From Planctomycetota bacterium (GTDB lineage Bacteria; Planctomycetota; Phycisphaerae; FEN-1346): a stretch of 11,030 bases of DNA. The notes under the pieces are model-generated. The model was not told the origin of the DNA. It saw nothing but the letters and a program-made list of their open reading frames with translations, and searched no databases. Positions 1-7,156 of the stretch are shown here, piece after piece; the first letter of the stretch is position 1; the number at the start of each line of letters is the position of its first letter. The stretch spans positions 1 to 11,030 of the forward strand of contig JAPLML010000480.1 of the NCBI GenBank assembly GCA_026387055.1, given 5' to 3'. The position numbers and the translations under genes are program-made.

Positions 1-40
1 CTGGCGAAAGTCGAGTTGTATCGGTAGGCACGAATGGCTG

Positions 41-70
41 GCATGGCCATGTGCTGTGGCGTGGCCATGC
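41..70 (+). repeat. 30-nt hairpin repeat, copy 3 (REP-like)
   Basis: A 12-nt arm GCATGGCCATGT (41-52), a 6-nt loop GCTGTG (53-58) and a 12-nt arm GCGTGGCCATGC (59-70) form a hairpin with ten Watson-Crick pairs and two T-G wobbles. Arm length, loop length and most bases match the two hairpins at 10132-10161 and 10182-10211. The difference at stem position 4 is compensated on the other arm (C-G there, T-A here). It lies 46 bases beyond the stop codon of the hemerythrin gene, a usual place for REP-type elements. No U-run follows, so I do not call it an intrinsic terminator. Confidence 0.6.
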
Positions 71-116
71 GGCTGTGCGCTGGCCGGGGCAGAAACGGCA
101 AGGTCGGGGGGCGAGA

Positions 117-662
117 TCAATGCTCCGCGAGCTCGTGCGCCAGTTGATGATACTTCTCGTGGACCCCCTCGCCGATCTCCTTGGCCTCGACCTTCTCGAA
201 GGCCTTCAGAAGGGCCTCCTGGTCCCCGCGGGTCAGGATCTCGTCGGCCATCGGGTAGAGCACGTCGTCTTCCTTGTCGGTGTGGTTGCGGAGGAGCTCG
301 ATGTAGGCCGTGAGGTCCTGGGCGAGGGCGGCCGCCGCCCGGCCGTCGCCCTTCAGGGCCTTCGCCAGGGCCCGGGTCATGGCCTTGACGAGTGTGCGGC
401 CTTCCTCGTGCTCCTTGAGGAGGATGGTCACGGGGCCATTCGTCCGCGCCGCATCGCGCTTGCGCATGAAGCGGAAGAGGTGCTTCTCCTCCTTGCCGTG
501 GTGGCAGCGGTCCACGAACATGCGGAAGAAGTCGATCATCTGGCCGAGGCGGTCCGCACGGACCTTGCCACTCGTTCGGATGAGCCGCACTTCCCGCTCC
601 GCCGCGTCGAGGATGAGCATGAGGACCGCGTGCTCGTGTTTGAGAATGTCTGTCGGCGTCAT
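117..662 (-). CDS. hemerythrin-like HHE domain protein
   Basis: This encodes a 181-residue, all-helical cytoplasmic protein of the hemerythrin HHE cation-binding family. Such proteins bind a di-iron centre through His and Glu/Asp side chains and act in oxygen, nitric oxide or redox sensing, or in iron handling. Visible candidate ligands are H9/H11 (KHEHAVL), H54-H55 and E58-E59 (HHGKEEKHLF), H85-E86 (LLKEHEEG) and H127 with E131 (NHTDKEDDVLYP), spaced as expected for a four-helix bundle. There is no signal peptide or fused output domain. The frame stays open upstream to 941, but the ATG at 662 is preferred because GGGGAGGG lies 5 nt before it (675-668) and the family match begins at MTPTDILKHEH. 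The gene is transcribed away from the ATPase cassette. A small hairpin (682-699, TGTCCC/GGGACA) lies in its leader, and TACAAT at 719-714 (minus) could be a -10, although no good -35 is visible. The family is secure; the physiological role is not. Confidence 0.88.
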   Translation of the reverse strand: MTPTDILKHEHAVLMLILDAAEREVRLIRTSGKVRADRLGQMIDFFRMFVDRCHHGKEEKHLFRFMRKRDAARTNGPVTILLKEHEEGRTLVKAMTRALAKALKGDGRAAAALAQDLTAYIELLRNHTDKEDDVLYPMADEILTRGDQEALLKAFEKVEAKEIGEGVHEKYHQLAHELAEH

Positions 663-770
663 GGCCGCCCTCCCCTTCACCTGTCCCCGCCCCGGGACAA
701 GCCATACCCCATTATTGTACCCAGCCGACTTGGCGTCCACGGGCGAAACGCCGTCGCCGCGCGTTTTGAC

Positions 771-799
771 TTGCTGTGGTGCGATGGCGTGCCTACAAT
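771..799 (+). promoter_or_regulatory. candidate sigma70 promoter for the ATPase cassette
   Basis: TTGCTG (771-776), a 17-nt spacer and TACAAT (794-799) fit a sigma70-type promoter facing the ATPase gene, giving a leader of about 130 nt. A closer -35 match, TTGACT at 766-771, has a 22-nt spacer and is less suitable. This is a sequence match only; another promoter nearer the gene is possible. Confidence 0.35.
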
Positions 800-939
800 G
801 ACCGCCTCTAGATTCTGGCTCAGCGGGATGTGAGTCGCTGGCTGGCATTCCTCCAAGAAGCGTACACGCTCTAGGGGCGTGGCCAACATGTGCCGGTAGG
901 CGGAGAGGTCTAGCAGATGGTAAGAGATGGAGAGCGGCC

Positions 940-2058
940 ATGTTTCAGTCAATGACGGTCAGCAGGTTTCGTTGTTTCGCAGACCTGAAGGTGGAGCATC
1001 TGGAGAGAATCAACCTCATCGGGGGTAAGAACAACATCGGCAAGACGGCTTTGCTGGAAGCGATCTTCCTTCTGCTGGGTCCGGACAATCCAGAGTTGCC
1101 CATGCGGCTGAGCGCCTTGCGCGGCATCCAGTGGGTCGAAGCCGTTCCTGAGGAAACGTGGGGATGGCTTTTTCTGGAAAGGCGCACGCAGGACACCATC
1201 GAGATTGCCGGTCGCGATGAGAGCAATCAGCAGCGTCGGTTGCGAATCCGCCTTGCGGACTCCGAGGCGGCACAGCTCCAGCCGGTAGCCAACGCCAAAG
1301 ATGTTGGGGCAAAGCCAATTGGCTCTTTCACTACCGCCATGGGACCGCGCGAGCTGGTCCTGGAGTACGAGGAGGCCGCGAAAGGGCCTGTCACCTCACG
1401 CGCTTCGCTTGTGGTCGAGGGCGACCAATTGAAACTGAAATTCCAGCGACCCGGCGACCGCCAGCTTCCTCTGTTCGAACGGGCTCCGGCCGGCCGTTTC
1501 CCTCTCGGAGTCTTTCTCACAAGCGCCGCGCATTACCCGCAAGAGAACGCCAAGCGTTTCAGCCAGTTGCAGGAGGTCGGGCGAGAAGGGGAGGTGCTGG
1601 AAAGTCTGAGAATCTTGGAGCCGCGTCTTCAACGGCTCGTGGTGTCGGCTATTGGGCCGGGTATTCCTATCATCCAAGGTGATATAGGTATCCGGCGCCA
1701 TGTTCCCATCCAACTCATGGGTGAGGGTATCGGCAAGTTTCTATCGTGCCTCCTGGCTGTCGCCGATGCGTCGCATGGCACAGTGCTCATAGATGAACTC
1801 GAGAATGGCCTACATTACACAGTGCTTCCGAAAGTCTGGAAGGCTATAGCCGAGTTTGCGCGTCGTTTTGAGACGCAGGTTTTTGCCACGACACACTCAG
1901 GAGAGTGCATCCGTGCTGCCCATGATTTCTTTGACGCATGTGGGACTTATGATTTCGCATACCACCGACTTGACCGCGCGGGAGAGAGTATAGCTTCCGT
2001 CACTTTCGATCGAGAGATGCTCTCTACGGCGTTGGCCACAGGACTGGAGCCACGGTAG
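940..2058 (+). CDS. AAA/ABC-type ATPase of the OLD/AAA15 group (defence-cassette candidate)
   Basis: This is a 372-residue SMC/RecF-like ATPase related to OLD and to the PARIS ATPase AriA. Motifs run in order. The N-terminal strand SRFRCFADLKVE is followed by Walker A GKNNIGKT (29-36, K35). A variable middle section of about 200 residues comes next. Then come a signature-like segment LMGEGIGKFLSC (259-270), Walker B TVLIDELENGLHY (281-293, D285 and E286) and an H-loop ATTHS (316-320, H319). All catalytic motifs look intact. There is no fused Toprim domain; a Toprim-like protein is encoded separately just downstream. The ATG at 940 has GGAGAG 5 nt upstream, which favours it over the in-frame ATG at 952. 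The stop TAG overlaps the next gene's GTG in the string TAGTG, so translation is probably coupled. Codon use is mixed (ATA, CTA and other A/T-ending codons), unlike the strongly G/C-ending dapL, which suggests acquisition by transfer. ATPase assignment is firm; an anti-phage role is inferred. Confidence 0.85.
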   Translation: MFQSMTVSRFRCFADLKVEHLERINLIGGKNNIGKTALLEAIFLLLGPDNPELPMRLSALRGIQWVEAVPEETWGWLFLERRTQDTIEIAGRDESNQQRRLRIRLADSEAAQLQPVANAKDVGAKPIGSFTTAMGPRELVLEYEEAAKGPVTSRASLVVEGDQLKLKFQRPGDRQLPLFERAPAGRFPLGVFLTSAAHYPQENAKRFSQLQEVGREGEVLESLRILEPRLQRLVVSAIGPGIPIIQGDIGIRRHVPIQLMGEGIGKFLSCLLAVADASHGTVLIDELENGLHYTVLPKVWKAIAEFARRFETQVFATTHSGECIRAAHDFFDACGTYDFAYHRLDRAGESIASVTFDREMLSTALATGLEPR

Positions 2059-2726
2059 TGTTTCCCGATGGTCTGAACCGGCCGGGTTCACTTGTAGCTT
2101 TCGCCCTTCAGAAAGTGCTGCTTGTGGAGGGGCGCGACGCCTGGGAGTTCTTCAAGGCATTGCTTGACGACTTGGGCTTGGCCAACACGATAGAAATCCG
2201 TAACTACGGCGGCATCACCGAACTGGCTCCCTATGTCAGAACCCTACCAGCGATTTCCGGTTTTAGGGAAGTCGTCTCGTTGGGAATAACTCGTGATGCG
2301 GAATTGAACGCCCAAGATGCGTTTAGGGCTGTCTGCCAAGCGCTGGAGAACGCACGGTCTCGGGAGCCTCGCACACTGCTGCATGGGCGGCTGAGTGCGC
2401 CCAGTTCCCCGATGAACAAGACGAGTGGGGTGCTGAGCGTCTCGGTCTTTATTCTGCCTGACTGTGTAAGCCCCGGTATGCTCGAAACGGTGTGTCTCGC
2501 CTCCGTCACAGATGACCCCGCGATGCCTTGCGTTGAGCAGTATTTCGAGTGCCTCAAAGGCGGCGGCGCGCCTACTCCGGGCAACATTTCCAAGGCTCGG
2601 GTTCAAGCGTACCTCTCTTCAAGGCCCAAGCCTGGCTTGTTGCTCGGAGAGGCGGCGCATAGGGGGTACTTCCCCTGGCAGAGCGCGGTTTTCGAGCCAA
2701 TCAAGCAGTTCCTTAGAGCACTCTAG
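2058..2726 (+). CDS. DUF3226/Toprim-like protein, partner of the upstream ATPase
   Basis: This is a 222-residue protein that I assign to the DUF3226 group, a Toprim-related family commonly found beside OLD-type ATPases. Visible features are the Toprim-like first motif KVLLVEGRDAWEFF (19-32, E24 as the conserved acidic residue), NYGG (49-52), VVSLGITRDAE (72-82, D80 as a likely metal ligand), FILPD (131-135), GMLE (140-143, E143) and the family-like C-terminal segment with RVQAYLSSRP and LLLGEAAHRGYFPW (181-207). It starts with GTG at 2058, sharing one base with the ATPase stop codon, so the two products are probably made in fixed ratio and may form a complex. In PARIS, the analogous partner AriB is a Toprim-fold nuclease held by the ATPase and released on phage sensing. 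Whether this protein is a nuclease is inference. Base composition matches the ATPase gene rather than dapL. Only 45 bp separate it from dapL, with no terminator seen. Confidence 0.75.
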   Translation: MFPDGLNRPGSLVAFALQKVLLVEGRDAWEFFKALLDDLGLANTIEIRNYGGITELAPYVRTLPAISGFREVVSLGITRDAELNAQDAFRAVCQALENARSREPRTLLHGRLSAPSSPMNKTSGVLSVSVFILPDCVSPGMLETVCLASVTDDPAMPCVEQYFECLKGGGAPTPGNISKARVQAYLSSRPKPGLLLGEAAHRGYFPWQSAVFEPIKQFLRAL

Positions 2727-2771
2727 CGGCGTATCAATCGGCCCGATTCAAACGGTCACGAAGGGATGTCC

Positions 2772-3941
2772 ATGGCGATGCAGACCCAGAGCGATCGGCT
2801 GAAGGCGCTGCCCCCGTACCTCTTTGCCGAGATCGACCGCAAGAAGAAGGCGGCCATCGCGGCCGGACGGCCGGTCATCCACCTCGGCATCGGCGACCCC
2901 GACACGCCCACGCCCGACTTCATCATCCGGGCGGCCCAGGCGGCCGTGGCCGACCCCGCGACGCACCAGTACGCCCTCGACCGCGGCGACGCCCGGTTCC
3001 GCCAAGCGATCGCGGCGTGGCACCGCAAGCGGTTCGGATACACGCTCGACCCCGAGACCGAGATCCTGCCCGCCCAGGGCTCGAAGGAAACGCTCAGCCA
3101 CCTGCCGCTGGCCCTGATGAACCCGGGCGATGTGGGCCTTGTGCCCGACCCCGGGTACCCCGTGTACGCCTCGAGCATCCAGTTTGCCGGCGGCACGGTC
3201 GTGCGGTTCCCGATCACGGCCGCGCGGGGGTACCTGCCCGACCTCCGGGCCTTCCGGACGTCGGACCTCAAGAAAGCGAAATTGATTTATCTCAATTACC
3301 CGAATAATCCGACCGCCGCCGTCGCCCCCCGCGCGTTCTACGAGGAGGTCGTGGCGTGGGCGCGCGAGCACCAGGTCCTCGTGGCCCAGGACATGGCCTA
3401 CAGCGAGGTCTACTTCGGCGAGCCGCCGGTCTCGATCCTCGAAGTCGCCGGCGCGAAGGACGTGGCCCTGGAGTTCTACTCCTGCACCAAGACGTTCAAC
3501 ATGACCGGCTGGCGCGTCGGTTGGGTGGCCGGCAACGCCGGCGCCATCGCGAGCCTCGTGGCCATCAAGAGCAACATGGATAACGGCGTCTTTACGGCGA
3601 TGCAGCGGACGGGCGCGGCCGCGCTGGAAGGCTACGATCGGCCGGAGATCAAGGCCCTGCGCGAGATGTACCGCCGGCGGCGCGACTGCCTTGTGAGCGC
3701 CCTCACGGCCGTGGGGCTGGAAGTGAACCGGCCCGAGGCGACCTTCTACGTCTGGATCACGTGTCCCGCCGGGGTAGACAGCCGCACGTTCGCCGACCGG
3801 CTGCTCACCGAGGCCGACATCGTCGCCACGCCGGGCATCGGCTACGGCCCGCACGGCGAAGGGTACATCCGCATGGCGCTGACGGTGCCGGAGGCGAAGC
3901 TTGAAGAGGCCGCCGCCCGGATCAAGCGGCTGAAGCTCTAA
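2772..3941 (+). CDS. dapL: LL-diaminopimelate aminotransferase
   Basis: DapL is a PLP enzyme that converts tetrahydrodipicolinate directly to LL-diaminopimelate using glutamate as amino donor, bypassing the succinylase or acetylase routes. It feeds lysine synthesis and the DAP cross-link of peptidoglycan. The 389-residue product has the fold-type I aminotransferase layout: GIGDPDTPTP near the N-terminus, NYPNNP with N179, QDMAYSE with D207 (pyridine nitrogen) and Y210, SCTKTFNMTGWRVGW with the Schiff-base lysine K240 and R248, and the C-terminal YIRMAL with R367 for the substrate carboxylate. The N-terminal RLKALPPYLFAEIDRKK segment is characteristic of DapL. An ATG at 2766 is in frame, but AAGGG (2761-2765) is 6 nt from the ATG at 2772, so I chose 2772. 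Codons end almost wholly in G or C. folK follows 4 nt after the stop. No convincing promoter is seen in the gap to the DUF3226 gene. Confidence 0.93.
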   Translation: MAMQTQSDRLKALPPYLFAEIDRKKKAAIAAGRPVIHLGIGDPDTPTPDFIIRAAQAAVADPATHQYALDRGDARFRQAIAAWHRKRFGYTLDPETEILPAQGSKETLSHLPLALMNPGDVGLVPDPGYPVYASSIQFAGGTVVRFPITAARGYLPDLRAFRTSDLKKAKLIYLNYPNNPTAAVAPRAFYEEVVAWAREHQVLVAQDMAYSEVYFGEPPVSILEVAGAKDVALEFYSCTKTFNMTGWRVGWVAGNAGAIASLVAIKSNMDNGVFTAMQRTGAAALEGYDRPEIKALREMYRRRRDCLVSALTAVGLEVNRPEATFYVWITCPAGVDSRTFADRLLTEADIVATPGIGYGPHGEGYIRMALTVPEAKLEEAAARIKRLKL

Positions 3942-3945
3942 CGCG

Positions 3946-4410
3946 ATGCCAACCGCCTACCTCGGACTCGGGTCGAACTTGGGCGACCGCCGGGGCAGCC
4001 TCGAGGCGGCCCTGGCGGCGCTGCGGGCCCATCCGGCGGTGCGAGTCATGGCCGTCAGCGCGCTCATGGAGACCGCCCCCGTCGGCGGCCCGCCGGGGCA
4101 GGGACCCTACCTGAACGGCGCCGCCGCGATCGAGACCGATCTCGAACCGGCGGCGCTGCTGGCGGAACTCAAGCGCATCGAGCGGGCGCTCGGCCGCCGC
4201 GAAGGTCCGCGCTGGGGTCCGCGGCCCATCGACCTCGACATCCTGCTTTACGATTCGCTCGTGCTCAACACGCCCGACCTGACCCTCCCCCATCCGCGCC
4301 TGCGCGAGCGGCGCTTCGTCCTGGAGCCCCTCGCCGCCATCGCCCCCGACGCCCGCGATCCCGTCACCGGCCTGACCGTGCGCGAACTCGTGGCACAGCT
4401 TGGCGCTTGA
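3946..4410 (+). CDS. folK: 2-amino-4-hydroxy-6-hydroxymethyldihydropteridine pyrophosphokinase (HPPK)
   Basis: HPPK transfers pyrophosphate from ATP to 6-hydroxymethyl-7,8-dihydropterin in the folate pathway, the step before dihydropteroate synthase. The 154-residue product is of normal family length. It begins with the expected AYLGLGSNLGDR, has the ATP/Mg signature GPRPIDLDILLY (91-102, with metal-binding D96 and D98) and the following LPHPRLRERRFVLEPLA block (114-130). It starts 4 nt after the dapL stop without an obvious Shine-Dalgarno sequence, so it is probably translated by coupling in a dapL-folK operon. A promoter for the next gene pair overlaps its stop codon. Other folate genes (folP, folB) are not in the window. 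Confidence 0.94.
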   Translation: MPTAYLGLGSNLGDRRGSLEAALAALRAHPAVRVMAVSALMETAPVGGPPGQGPYLNGAAAIETDLEPAALLAELKRIERALGRREGPRWGPRPIDLDILLYDSLVLNTPDLTLPHPRLRERRFVLEPLAAIAPDARDPVTGLTVRELVAQLGA

Positions 4411-4434
4411 CGGGCCTGGAATATCTTATATAAT
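4407..4434 (+). promoter_or_regulatory. near-consensus sigma70 promoter of the brnT-brnA pair
   Basis: TTGACG (4407-4412), a 16-nt spacer and a perfect TATAAT (4429-4434) give the best promoter match in the window. The -35 overlaps the TGA stop of folK. Transcription would begin near 4441, almost at the Shine-Dalgarno GGAGGGG (4441-4447), leaving a leader of only about 10 nt. The palindrome TTATATAA (4426-4433) covers the -10 and could be part of an operator for the antitoxin, since BrnA-type antitoxins repress their own operons. The operator idea is inference. Confidence 0.65.
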
Positions 4435-4451
4435 GAAACTGGAGGGGCATC

Positions 4452-4718
4452 ATGGAATTCCGCTGGAACGAGTGGAATCTCAACCACGTACGTGAGCACG
4501 GCATCGAACCGGCGGAAGCCGAACTGGTGATTCTGCGGGCGCGAGCGCCATATCCGGAGCATCGCGAGGAGGACAAGTTGCTTGTCTGGGGCACGGGGCG
4601 GGGCGGAAGGTTGGTGCAGGTCGTTTACCTCTTGGACGAGACCGACCGGATCTATGTGATCCACGCTCGCCCTCTGTCGGAGAGTGAGAAGAGGCAATTC
4701 CGGAGGCGATACCGATGA
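4452..4718 (+). CDS. brnT: BrnT-family toxin
   Basis: This encodes an 88-residue basic protein matching the BrnT family, RelE-fold ribonuclease toxins that stop translation until neutralised by the co-encoded antitoxin. Family features seen are the N-terminal FRWNEWNLNHVREHGIEPAEAE pattern, a central strand region VWGTGRGGRLVQVVYLL (45-61) and the C-terminal IYVIHARPLSESEKRQFRRRY (67-87), which corresponds to the IISARPAxxxERxxYE end of BrnT. The start is well supported by GGAGGGG 4 nt upstream and by the promoter ending at 4434. The stop overlaps the next start (ATGA), the usual toxin-first arrangement of brnTA. A wider DUF4258-like RelE-type toxin is the alternative label. The composition is less extreme than in folK, suggesting a mobile module dropped behind a housekeeping operon. 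Confidence 0.82.
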   Translation: MEFRWNEWNLNHVREHGIEPAEAELVILRARAPYPEHREEDKLLVWGTGRGGRLVQVVYLLDETDRIYVIHARPLSESEKRQFRRRYR

Positions 4719-5038
4719 TTGCACCGAAACGCAAGAAGGCCAAGGAATTCTGGGATATGAACCTTGCCGAACTGAGGGAGGCGACCAAGGAGTTCGACCA
4801 GGAGTTCATTGCCGATACGTTCAAGCCCCTCACACCTGAGATGAGAGCCCGCTGGGAGAAGGCCAGGCGCAAGCGCGGCCGGCCCCGCATGGGCAAGGGC
4901 GCCAAGGTCATCTCCGTCAGCGTGGAAAAGGATCTTCTGGCCCGGTCCGATGCGCTGGCGAGGAAACTGGGCATTCGCCGCGCGGCCCTGATTGCGCGCG
5001 GCCTGCGGCAGGTGCTCGCCGAGGAGGCGAAGGCATAG
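4715..5038 (+). CDS. BrnA/CopG-type ribbon-helix-helix antitoxin
   Basis: This 107-residue partner of the toxin has two parts. The N-terminal region (about 10-50, FWDMNLAELREATKEFDQEF and onward) is acidic and helical and probably wraps the toxin. A basic linker RRKRGRPRMGKG (51-62) leads to a ribbon-helix-helix DNA-binding domain (about 64-104): the strand KVISVSVEK is followed by helices DLLARSDALARKLG and RRAALIARGLRQVLAEEAK. The domain order fits antitoxins that dimerise on operator DNA and repress the toxin-antitoxin promoter. The start ATG shares four bases with the toxin stop (ATGA at 4715-4718). I call it BrnA-like from position and architecture; by sequence alone it could equally be filed as a CopG-family antitoxin. 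Confidence 0.78.
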   Translation: MIAPKRKKAKEFWDMNLAELREATKEFDQEFIADTFKPLTPEMRARWEKARRKRGRPRMGKGAKVISVSVEKDLLARSDALARKLGIRRAALIARGLRQVLAEEAKA

Positions 5039-5050
5039 GGCACGCAGCAC

Positions 5051-5068
5051 GGCCGGGCGAGACCGGCC
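5051..5068. repeat. small GC-rich inverted repeat
   Basis: GGCCGG (5051-5056) and CCGGCC (5063-5068) are perfect inverted arms around a 6-nt loop, 13 nt after the antitoxin stop. It may add to the termination hairpin that follows at 5086-5113. Confidence 0.4.
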
Positions 5069-5085
5069 GGCCTCGAAGCCACTTA

Positions 5086-5113
5086 GCGCGGCGGGTCAGG
5101 AGACCCACCGCGC
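5086..5113. terminator. hairpin between convergent brnTA and mrdA, likely bidirectional terminator
   Basis: GCGCGG-C-GGGTC (5086-5097) pairs with GACCC-A-CCGCGC (5102-5113) around the loop AGGA, giving eleven pairs with one C-A mismatch. It sits midway between the antitoxin stop (5038) and the mrdA stop (5138), the place where a two-way terminator is expected. Neither side has a clear U-run, so termination efficiency is uncertain; many GC-rich genomes use such hairpins. Confidence 0.5.
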
Positions 5114-5137
5114 ACGGCGTCAAGGGGCGCTGTAGTA

Positions 5138-7156
5138 CTATCCCAGCGGGCGCGAGGGAGGCTTCGCCGGCGGCTCGGGCGCGAGGACTCCGTTGGGCGG
5201 TCTGCCGTTTCCGTTCCTTCCGTTGCCCGGCTTGCCGTTCGGCGAGTCGGGGGGCCGGTCGCCGAGGTAGCCGTGGGCCTGGCAGGCCTTGACGAGGTCG
5301 CGTGCGATGGGGGCCGCGGTCGTTCCGCCGTGCCCGCCGTGCTCGACGATGACCGCGAAGGCGATGCGCGGGTTCTCGGCCGGGGCGAAGCCGTCGAACC
5401 ACGCGTGGTCCTCGCCCTTGCCGGCCTGGGCGGTGCCGGTCTTGCCGGCGATGGCGATGTCGGGCAGGTTGGCGTAGCCGTAGCCGGTGCCCCCCGGCTC
5501 GTTGACGGCGGCGGCGAAGGCGTCGCGCAGGGCGCTCATCAGTTGCGGGTTCAGGCGCAGCTCACGTCGCTCCTCTCTGAGGCCGACGTCGCGGATGAGC
5601 CGCAGCGGCGGCATCCTCCCGCTCGTGGCCACCAGGCCGTACACCTGGGCGGCCTGGAGGGGCGTGACCAGGAGCTCCCCCTGGCCGACGGCCATGTTCC
5701 GCGGGTCGCCGACGTCGATGCGTCCGGCGGCCTCGCCGCGCAGGCCCATGCCGCTGGTCTGTCCGAGGCCGAACTGCTCGGCCCACGCCTGGAGCCGCGA
5801 CGCCCCCCGCCCCAATTGGTCCTTCCCGGAACCGCCCCCAAGCAGTTCGGCCACGTGGTAGAAGAACACGTTGCAGGATTTCTGGATGGCGGTCCGCAGC
5901 GGGATCGCGCCGTGGCCGCTCGGGTAGATGTGGCAGCGGAAGCGGTCCGCGTGCTCCGCGTTCAGGATGCCCTCGCACGTCAGGAACGTGCGGGGCGTCA
6001 GCACGCCTTCGTGGAGCCCCGCCGTGGCGGTGACGGCCTTGAACGTGGACCCCATCGGGTACAGGCCCGAGATCGCGCGGTTCACGAGCGGACGGCCGGC
6101 ATCCTTGAGGAGCTCGGGGAAGTCGGCCTGGAAACTCCGCACGTCGTAGCGCGGCGAGGAGGCCAGGACGAGCACCTCGCCCGTGCGGCAATCGAGGACC
6201 ACGGCGGCGCCGCGACCGGTGGTGGCGCGGTCGAGGATCTCTTCGGCGTCGGCCTGGAGGGCGATGTCGAGCGTCAGGTTCACGTCGCGGCCCGGCACCG
6301 GCTCGATGTCCTCCAGAAAGTTCCCCTCGATCCCCTTCTGGAACAGGCCGCGCGACCCGCGCAGCAGGTCCTCGCAGGCGGCCTCGACGCCCGCGCGGCC
6401 CATCACGTCGCCGGGCCAGTAGCGCTTGAGGTGGCCGGGGGGATAGGCGGCGCCCGCGCGGCCGTCGAGGTCCTCGCGCGTCACCTCGCCGAGGTAGCCC
6501 ACGACGTGCGGCGCGACGTTGCCGTACGGGTACTCGCGGCGCCGCGTGGGCTCGACCGCAAGGCCCGGGAAGTCCTCGGGCCGGCTGTTGATGACGCCGA
6601 CGGCCCGGAGGTCCGCGTCGTAGATGATCGGGTGGGGGACGCTGGTCCGCTCGCCGTAGGTTTCCTCGCGGACGCGGATGCGGCGGCCGTGAAGCTCGAC
6701 GACGCTGGCCCGGATGACGTCGACCCGCTCGGCGATGGTGTCGGCGCGGCGCTGGAGCTCGTCGAGCGGGATGAGCGTCAGGCGCGAGAGCTCCTGCCAC
6801 ATGTGCACGACGCGCTCGCGGACCTTGGCGGGCGAGACCTGCCAGCGCTTGGCCATCTGCGAGACAAAGTCATCGCTCATCTCGATGAACGGGAAGTACA
6901 CGGCCACGTCGTACGCGCCGGTGTCCTGCGCGAGGGCGACGCCGTGGCGGTCGAAGATCGTGCCGCGGATGGTCGGGTAGAAACCCGGCGGGCGCCGGAG
7001 GCGCTGCTCGGCCTCGTCGCGGTAGCGGGCGCCCTGGAGGATCTGGATCTCCAGGAGGCACCCGAGGACCACCAGCACGCCGACGCCGAGGACGGCGGCC
7101 ACCGCTTTCAGTCGCGTCGCATACAGAGGGTCACACGGTCGCAGGACAAAGGGCAT
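5138..7156 (-). CDS. mrdA: penicillin-binding protein 2, elongasome transpeptidase
   Basis: This class B PBP cross-links lateral-wall peptidoglycan in the rod complex with RodA, MreC and MreD. The 672-residue product has a short cytoplasmic N-terminus and one membrane segment (about 17-38). A pedestal domain follows (about 60-290), beginning with the family motif RGTIFDRHGVALA at 64-76. The transpeptidase domain carries SxxK at S370-K373 (MGSTFK), SxN at S427-N429 (KSCNV) and KTG at 572-574 (GKTGTAQ), so the active site is complete. Near SxN, C394, C408, H415 and C428 are spaced like the Asp/Asp/His/Cys zinc ligands reported in other PBP2s. A Pro/Gly/Asn-rich tail (632-672) ends the protein. 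The frame continues to 7243, but the added residues overlap an integrase remnant read on the other strand, and the family match starts at the ATG at 7156. Its Shine-Dalgarno is weak. No rodA follows; brnTA converges on it instead. Confidence 0.93.
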   Translation of the reverse strand: MPFVLRPCDPLYATRLKAVAAVLGVGVLVVLGCLLEIQILQGARYRDEAEQRLRRPPGFYPTIRGTIFDRHGVALAQDTGAYDVAVYFPFIEMSDDFVSQMAKRWQVSPAKVRERVVHMWQELSRLTLIPLDELQRRADTIAERVDVIRASVVELHGRRIRVREETYGERTSVPHPIIYDADLRAVGVINSRPEDFPGLAVEPTRRREYPYGNVAPHVVGYLGEVTREDLDGRAGAAYPPGHLKRYWPGDVMGRAGVEAACEDLLRGSRGLFQKGIEGNFLEDIEPVPGRDVNLTLDIALQADAEEILDRATTGRGAAVVLDCRTGEVLVLASSPRYDVRSFQADFPELLKDAGRPLVNRAISGLYPMGSTFKAVTATAGLHEGVLTPRTFLTCEGILNAEHADRFRCHIYPSGHGAIPLRTAIQKSCNVFFYHVAELLGGGSGKDQLGRGASRLQAWAEQFGLGQTSGMGLRGEAAGRIDVGDPRNMAVGQGELLVTPLQAAQVYGLVATSGRMPPLRLIRDVGLREERRELRLNPQLMSALRDAFAAAVNEPGGTGYGYANLPDIAIAGKTGTAQAGKGEDHAWFDGFAPAENPRIAFAVIVEHGGHGGTTAAPIARDLVKACQAHGYLGDRPPDSPNGKPGNGRNGNGRPPNGVLAPEPPAKPPSRPLG

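Noticed and set aside
766..799. TTGACT (766-771) as the -35 for TACAAT (794-799)
   Set aside because: The spacer would be 22 nt; TTGCTG at 771-776 with a 17-nt spacer is more plausible.
51..833. A 260-codon plus-strand frame over the hemerythrin gene
   Set aside because: It is antisense to a gene with clear metal-ligand motifs; no independent evidence supports it.
940..2726. Reading the ATPase pair as canonical PARIS (AriA-AriB)
   Set aside because: The second protein fits DUF3226 better than the DUF4435 of AriB, so I treat it only as an analogous module.
2748..3854. A 368-codon open frame on the minus strand across dapL
   Set aside because: It is antisense to an intact aminotransferase, its composition is low-complexity, and no domain is recognisable.
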